Part shown: positions 61,407 through 64,000 of the stretch, piece by piece
How positions within the stretch are numbered: position 1 is the first letter of the stretch
Layout: each line of letters begins with the position of its first letter
Assembly (NCBI RefSeq): GCF_001807265.1
Contig: NZ_KV788422.1
Location: 60,925 to 124,924 of the forward strand
Length of the DNA: 64,000 nucleotides
DNA from: Corynebacterium sp. HMSC05H05
Lineage (GTDB): Bacteria; Actinomycetota; Actinomycetes; Mycobacteriales; Mycobacteriaceae
Direction of reading: 5' to 3'
The notes under the pieces: model-generated
The model's database searches: none
What the model was told of the DNA's origin: nothing
The model's input: the letters and a program-made list of their open reading frames with translations, nothing else
Position numbers and translations under genes: made by a program

Positions 61407-62078
61407 ATGTGCGGACGATTCGTTCTTTTCACGTCAGGCGACGACCTTGTTCAGGAGGTGGCGGGCCTTCCCGGCATCGCGGAGGTGGAGGCCCCGGACG
61501 GCACCCCGCCGCCGCGCTACAACATCGCGCCCACCCAGCAGGTGCCGTTGATCAGGGTCGCGGAGGCGACAGCGCGTATCGACGCCGCGCGGTGGGGCCT
61601 GTTGCCCACCTGGAAGAAGGACGAAACCGGCCCGCCGCTGTTTAACGCCCGGGGCGAGACGGTGGCCGAGAAGCCGTCGTTCCGTAGCGCGTTCAAGGCG
61701 CGCCGCGGGCTGATGGTGCTGGACGGCTACTACGAGTGGAAACCGACGGAAAGCGGCAAGCAGCCCTACTTTGTGCGCCCGGAAGAAGGCATGCTGTACG
61801 CCGCCGCGCTGTGGGAGACGGGGCTAGACCGCCTATCGACGACCATGGTCACCACCGAGGCCACGGAGAACATGGCGTGGCTGCACCATCGCCTGCCGCT
61901 GTTTCTGCGCGAGGACGAGATCCGCACCTGGGTCGACGGCACCCCGGAAGAGGCACTGGGACTGGTGCACCCCTCCCGGGTGGCGGGCACCCTGGTGTGG
62001 AACGAGGCGGCCCAGGAGGTGGGCAACACCAGAAACGACTACGGGGAGCTGATGGGGGAGAACACTACGGCGCGCTGA
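61407..62078 (+). CDS. SRAP-family DNA-protein crosslink protein (HMCES/YedK-like)
   Basis: A 223-residue SOS response-associated peptidase family protein. It starts MCGRF, so Cys2 becomes the N-terminal residue after Met removal. In the family this Cys forms a stable crosslink to abasic sites in single-stranded DNA. Other active-site blocks are FNARGET (Asn), LDGYYEWK (Glu) and LHHRLPLFL (His). The start at 61407 is set by the need for Cys2. In mycobacteria an SRAP gene also neighbours aroA. The stop lies inside the convergent ybaK gene (14-bp overlap). Confidence 0.93.
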   Translation: MCGRFVLFTSGDDLVQEVAGLPGIAEVEAPDGTPPPRYNIAPTQQVPLIRVAEATARIDAARWGLLPTWKKDETGPPLFNARGETVAEKPSFRSAFKARRGLMVLDGYYEWKPTESGKQPYFVRPEEGMLYAAALWETGLDRLSTTMVTTEATENMAWLHHRLPLFLREDEIRTWVDGTPEEALGLVHPSRVAGTLVWNEAAQEVGNTRNDYGELMGENTTAR

Positions 62079-62529
62079 TCGGCGCGAACGTCGCCCCGGT
62101 CAGCTCCGCCAAGTCGCGTGGGTGCAGCTGCGCGGACAGGCCGCGCTGGCCGGCGGAGACGTTGACGGCGGGCAGGTCGGCCACGGAGGCGTCGATAAGC
62201 GTTTTCAGCTTTTGCTTCGTGCCAAGCGGCGAGATGCCGCCGACGACGTACCCGGTGGCGCGCTGCGCCTTGGCCGGATCCGCCATCTCCGCGCGCTTCC
62301 ATCCGAGCGCCTTCGCCGCGGCTTTTAACGAGAGGTGCCCGTCCACGGGAACGCAGCAGATGGCTAGTTCGCGCTCGTGCGTGATCACCATCGTTTTCAG
62401 CACCGACGCCGGATCCAGCCCAAGCTCCTCGGCTGCGTGGGTGCCGAAATGGTCCTGGCTGGGGGAGTAGGTCAGCACCTTGTGCTCGGTGCCTTGCAGT
62501 GCGGTCAGTGCGTGCGTTTTCTCGGCCAT
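62065..62529 (-). CDS. ybaK: Cys-tRNA(Pro)/Cys-tRNA(Cys) deacylase YbaK type
   Basis: A 154-residue YbaK/ProX editing protein. The fold-specific motifs are [22 protein letters not shown] and [11 protein letters not shown]. It hydrolyses misacylated Cys-tRNA(Pro). TACCCT (62541-62536) ends 6 nt before the ATG, suggesting a leaderless start. It is divergent from sigH (the two starts are 45 bp apart). A CGTCGATAAGC motif lies at 62190. Confidence 0.92.
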   Translation of the reverse strand: MAEKTHALTALQGTEHKVLTYSPSQDHFGTHAAEELGLDPASVLKTMVITHERELAICCVPVDGHLSLKAAAKALGWKRAEMADPAKAQRATGYVVGGISPLGTKQKLKTLIDASVADLPAVNVSAGQRGLSAQLHPRDLAELTGATFAPISAP

Positions 62530-62535
62530 GGCCAC

Positions 62536-62541
62536 AGGGTA
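62536..62541 (-). promoter_or_regulatory. -10 hexamer of ybaK
   Basis: TACCCT on the minus strand, 6 nt before ATG 62529. Confidence 0.4.
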
Positions 62542-62561
62542 GCGAGAGGAAACAGTGGCCC

Positions 62562-62567
62562 TACAAT
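62562..62567 (+). promoter_or_regulatory. -10 hexamer of sigH
   Basis: TACAAT, 7 nt before ATG 62575. It overlaps the upstream in-frame ATG at 62566, which argues for the later start. No SigH-type -35/-10 pair was found here. Confidence 0.5.
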
Positions 62568-62574
62568 GGCTCAC

Positions 62575-63213
62575 ATGCCCGAAACCGAGCCAGACGCAGG
62601 CGTACGCGATGACCTGAAGGCGCGCTTCAACGAAGAAGCGATGCCGCTTTTGGACCAGCTGTACGGCGGCGCGCTGCGCATGACGCGCAACCCGCAGGAC
62701 GCCGAGGACCTGGTGCAGGAGACCTATTTAAAGGCCTACAAGAACTTCGGCAGTTTCACACCCGGCACCAACCTCAAGGCGTGGTTGTACCGGATTATGA
62801 CGAACACGTACATCAACTCCTACCGCAAGAAGCAGCGTCGCCCGCTGGAAACTTCCGCGGACGACGTGACGGACAACCAGCTGTACACCTCCAGCTCGCA
62901 CGACTCCACAGGCTTGGAGTCCGCGGAAGTGGAGGCGCTGAAAGCCATGCCGAACTCCCGGATCTCTGAAGCGCTCAACGCGTTGAACGAGGACTACCGC
63001 ATGGTGGTCTACTACGCCGATGTGGAGGGGATGGCGTACAAGGAGATCGCGGAAGTGATGGAAATTCCCATCGGCACCGTGATGAGCCGGCTGCACCGGG
63101 GAAGAAAACAGCTTCGCGGGATGTTGAAAGACGTGGCGAAGGAACGCGGTATCGGTCTCGGCCATGCTGATATGGCAAATGCCGCCGGTAAGCAGGACGC
63201 GAAGGAGAAGTAA
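62575..63213 (+). CDS. sigH: ECF sigma factor SigH
   Basis: A 212-residue ECF sigma factor for heat and thiol-oxidative stress. Region 2 holds [26 protein letters not shown] and the core-binding [10 protein letters not shown]. Region 4 has [39 protein letters not shown], the helix-turn-helix. A Gly/Lys-rich tail follows. The stop TAA overlaps the rshA start. In C. glutamicum sigH controls thioredoxin, clp and sigB genes and is held by the zinc anti-sigma RshA. Confidence 0.95.
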   Translation: MPETEPDAGVRDDLKARFNEEAMPLLDQLYGGALRMTRNPQDAEDLVQETYLKAYKNFGSFTPGTNLKAWLYRIMTNTYINSYRKKQRRPLETSADDVTDNQLYTSSSHDSTGLESAEVEALKAMPNSRISEALNALNEDYRMVVYYADVEGMAYKEIAEVMEIPIGTVMSRLHRGRKQLRGMLKDVAKERGIGLGHADMANAAGKQDAKEK

Positions 63214-63491
63214 TGTCCACTGGACACACCCACACCGACGCTCACGGCTGCGAGGCCACCCACCGCTTGCTGTGCGAGCTGTTCGACGCAGACACCGCCC
63301 CCGAGCGTCGCGAGGAGATCAAAAAAGACCTGGCGGCTTGCCCCGAGTGCCTGGCCATCGCACAGTCTGAGCGCGACGTGCGCGCCATGGTGCGCGAGTG
63401 TTGCGGCCCCGCGAAGGCCCCGGAGCCGTTGCGCCAGCGCATCATCGCCTCCATCACCACGGTGAGCTACACCGAAGTTCGCTATAGATAA
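63213..63491 (+). CDS. rshA: Anti-sigma factor RshA
   Basis: A 92-residue ZAS-type anti-sigma factor that binds SigH under reducing conditions. It keeps Cys43 and Cys46 (AACPEC), but the His expected four residues before Cys43 is Asp39 (KDLAACPEC). Mycobacterial RshA has RRHLEACPGC there. Other candidate metal ligands are His and Cys near the N-terminus (HTHTDAHGC) and Cys21. The C-terminal block ECCGPAKAPEPLRQRI matches the family. The ATG overlaps the sigH stop (TAATG). Confidence 0.92.
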   Translation: MSTGHTHTDAHGCEATHRLLCELFDADTAPERREEIKKDLAACPECLAIAQSERDVRAMVRECCGPAKAPEPLRQRIIASITTVSYTEVRYR

Positions 63492-63505
63492 GGCCTTTGC
63501 TTCTC

Positions 63506-63534
63506 GCCCGCAGCCCGGAGGTTGCGGGCTTTTT
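63506..63534 (+). terminator. Terminator after sigH-rshA
   Basis: GCCCGCA (63506-63512) pairs with TGCGGGC (63523-63529), then TTTTT. Confidence 0.85.
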
Positions 63535-64000
63535 CGTTGTTTGAGGAGCTTTTTGCTTTGCGACGGCCACCTGCCGCCGCATCGGGGGTGAAAAACGGGG
63601 GTAGTGGGGTTTTCCGGATTGCTGAACAATCCGCGGATCTTTGAACAATCCAGGGGGTTTTTGGGTTTTCTGAGGGAAAAGCCAGGGAAAATGCGAGCCC
63701 ATGAGTTGTCTAGGCAACCCAAACACGCAGGTAAATGTGGAATCAGCAAAAACTATGCGTGGAAACACCTTAGAGTGCATAAAATGCAGTTCTGCCGGAT
63801 TGTTGAACCATCTACGGGCGGCGGCAATTTGATCGTTGAACAATGCTGACGAAACCGCGCAACACCCCCGCAGATTGATGAACAATCCGCAGGCCACAAC
63901 GGGTGAAAACGTTGAACAATCCGGAAAGAATGTTCAACGATTTAGGGGATTTTTCAGACTCGCCGCAAGCGTTTTACCAGCGCATATTCGGTGCATAAAC
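63535..64000. other. Gene-free, AT-richer end of the window
   Basis: After the sigH-rshA terminator no convincing gene remains to the window edge. Short open frames (for instance 63604-63849 on the plus strand) have no start signals or family similarity and follow the repeat units. The region is clearly less GC-rich than the rest of the window. Its main content is the palindrome array at 63616-63943. A start codon for the next gene must lie beyond 64000 or on the minus strand outside the window. Confidence 0.7.
63616..63943. repeat. Array of seven GGATTGTTGAACAATCC-type palindromes
   Basis: Copies: 63616-63632, 63635-63651, 63797-63813, 63830-63846, 63872-63888, 63906-63922 (all read on the plus strand) and 63928-63943 (minus strand). 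The first has GGATTGCTGAACAATCC, an almost perfect palindrome. TTGAAC(A/C)AT or TGAACAAT is common to all plus copies. Distances between centres are about 19, 162, 33, 42, 34 and 22 bp, so they are not a simple tandem repeat. Confidence 0.8.

Noticed and set aside
63604..63849. An 81-codon open frame in the final region
   Set aside because: It has no ribosome-binding site, its protein follows the palindrome copies, and it resembles no family I know.
1..64000. tRNA, rRNA or insertion sequences
   Set aside because: No cloverleaf, ribosomal sequence, transposase or terminal inverted repeats were recognised on reading.

Overview
The window is high-GC chromosomal DNA from a Corynebacterium (Actinobacteria, Mycobacteriales). 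Gene content and order match the Corynebacterium chromosome: upp–lpdA, the 2-methylcitrate genes, pyc, accBC, the accD–accE–maf block, birA–purK–purE, lcpA–wbbL, a whiB2-type gene, pmm–manA, tmk–mtrA–mtrB–lpqB, hpf–secA, rsgA–aroA and sigH–rshA. About 60 protein genes are supported and no rRNA, tRNA, CRISPR array or insertion sequence was seen. Many genes look leaderless: a TAnnnT hexamer ends 6-8 nt before the start codon.

Layout. 1-5.3 kb: the end of a VTC-domain gene, a carbohydrate-binding lipoprotein, a MarR regulator, a Corynebacterium-type protein with an internal duplication, and an NlpC/P60 protein paired with a small WXG100-like protein. 5.4-9.8 kb: upp, an XRE regulator, a lipoprotein, an M20 amidohydrolase and lpdA. 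9.8-18.4 kb: propionate catabolism (prpR divergent from prpDBC, with a palindromic operator candidate between them) and pyruvate carboxylase. 18.7-29.1 kb: a GNAT/protease divergent pair, biotin-dependent carboxylase subunits (accBC, accD, accE), a sulfurtransferase, a Cj0069-family protein, lipoproteins, two tandem ankyrin-like paralogues and maf. 29.2-35.4 kb: an accessory DUF4143-type ATPase with a 23-bp repeat array, then birA, a PH-domain protein, acetolactate decarboxylase, purK, purE and a YdcF protein. 35.4-46.9 kb: cell-envelope genes, including an LCP ligase, a rhamnosyltransferase, GDP-mannose supply (guanylyltransferase, phosphomannomutase, manA) and a WhiB factor. 46.9-57.6 kb: tmk, the MtrAB-LpqB signalling system, comFC, hpf and secA. 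57.6-63.5 kb: small conserved actinobacterial genes, rsgA, aroA, an SRAP protein, ybaK and sigH-rshA.

The genes work together in a few themes. accBC, accD, accE, birA and pyc form the biotin-enzyme set. prpDBC feeds propionyl-CoA carbon into central metabolism. wbbL, the mannose genes, lcpA and mtrAB-lpqB serve the arabinogalactan, mannan and peptidoglycan envelope. sigH-rshA governs thiol and heat stress.

The most interesting signals are non-coding. (1) The 11-mer CGTCGATAAGC occurs 15 times in 64 kb, in genes and between them. (2) Four perfect-period 23-bp repeats fill the space between the promoters of the ATPase gene and birA. (3) Two related elements, each a conserved core flanked by two hairpins, sit in convergent junctions at 18.5 and 24.3 kb. 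(4) A second dispersed 80-bp element occurs at 31.9 and 54.0 kb. (5) Seven copies of a GGATTGTTGAACAATCC-type palindrome lie in the gene-free last 0.5 kb.
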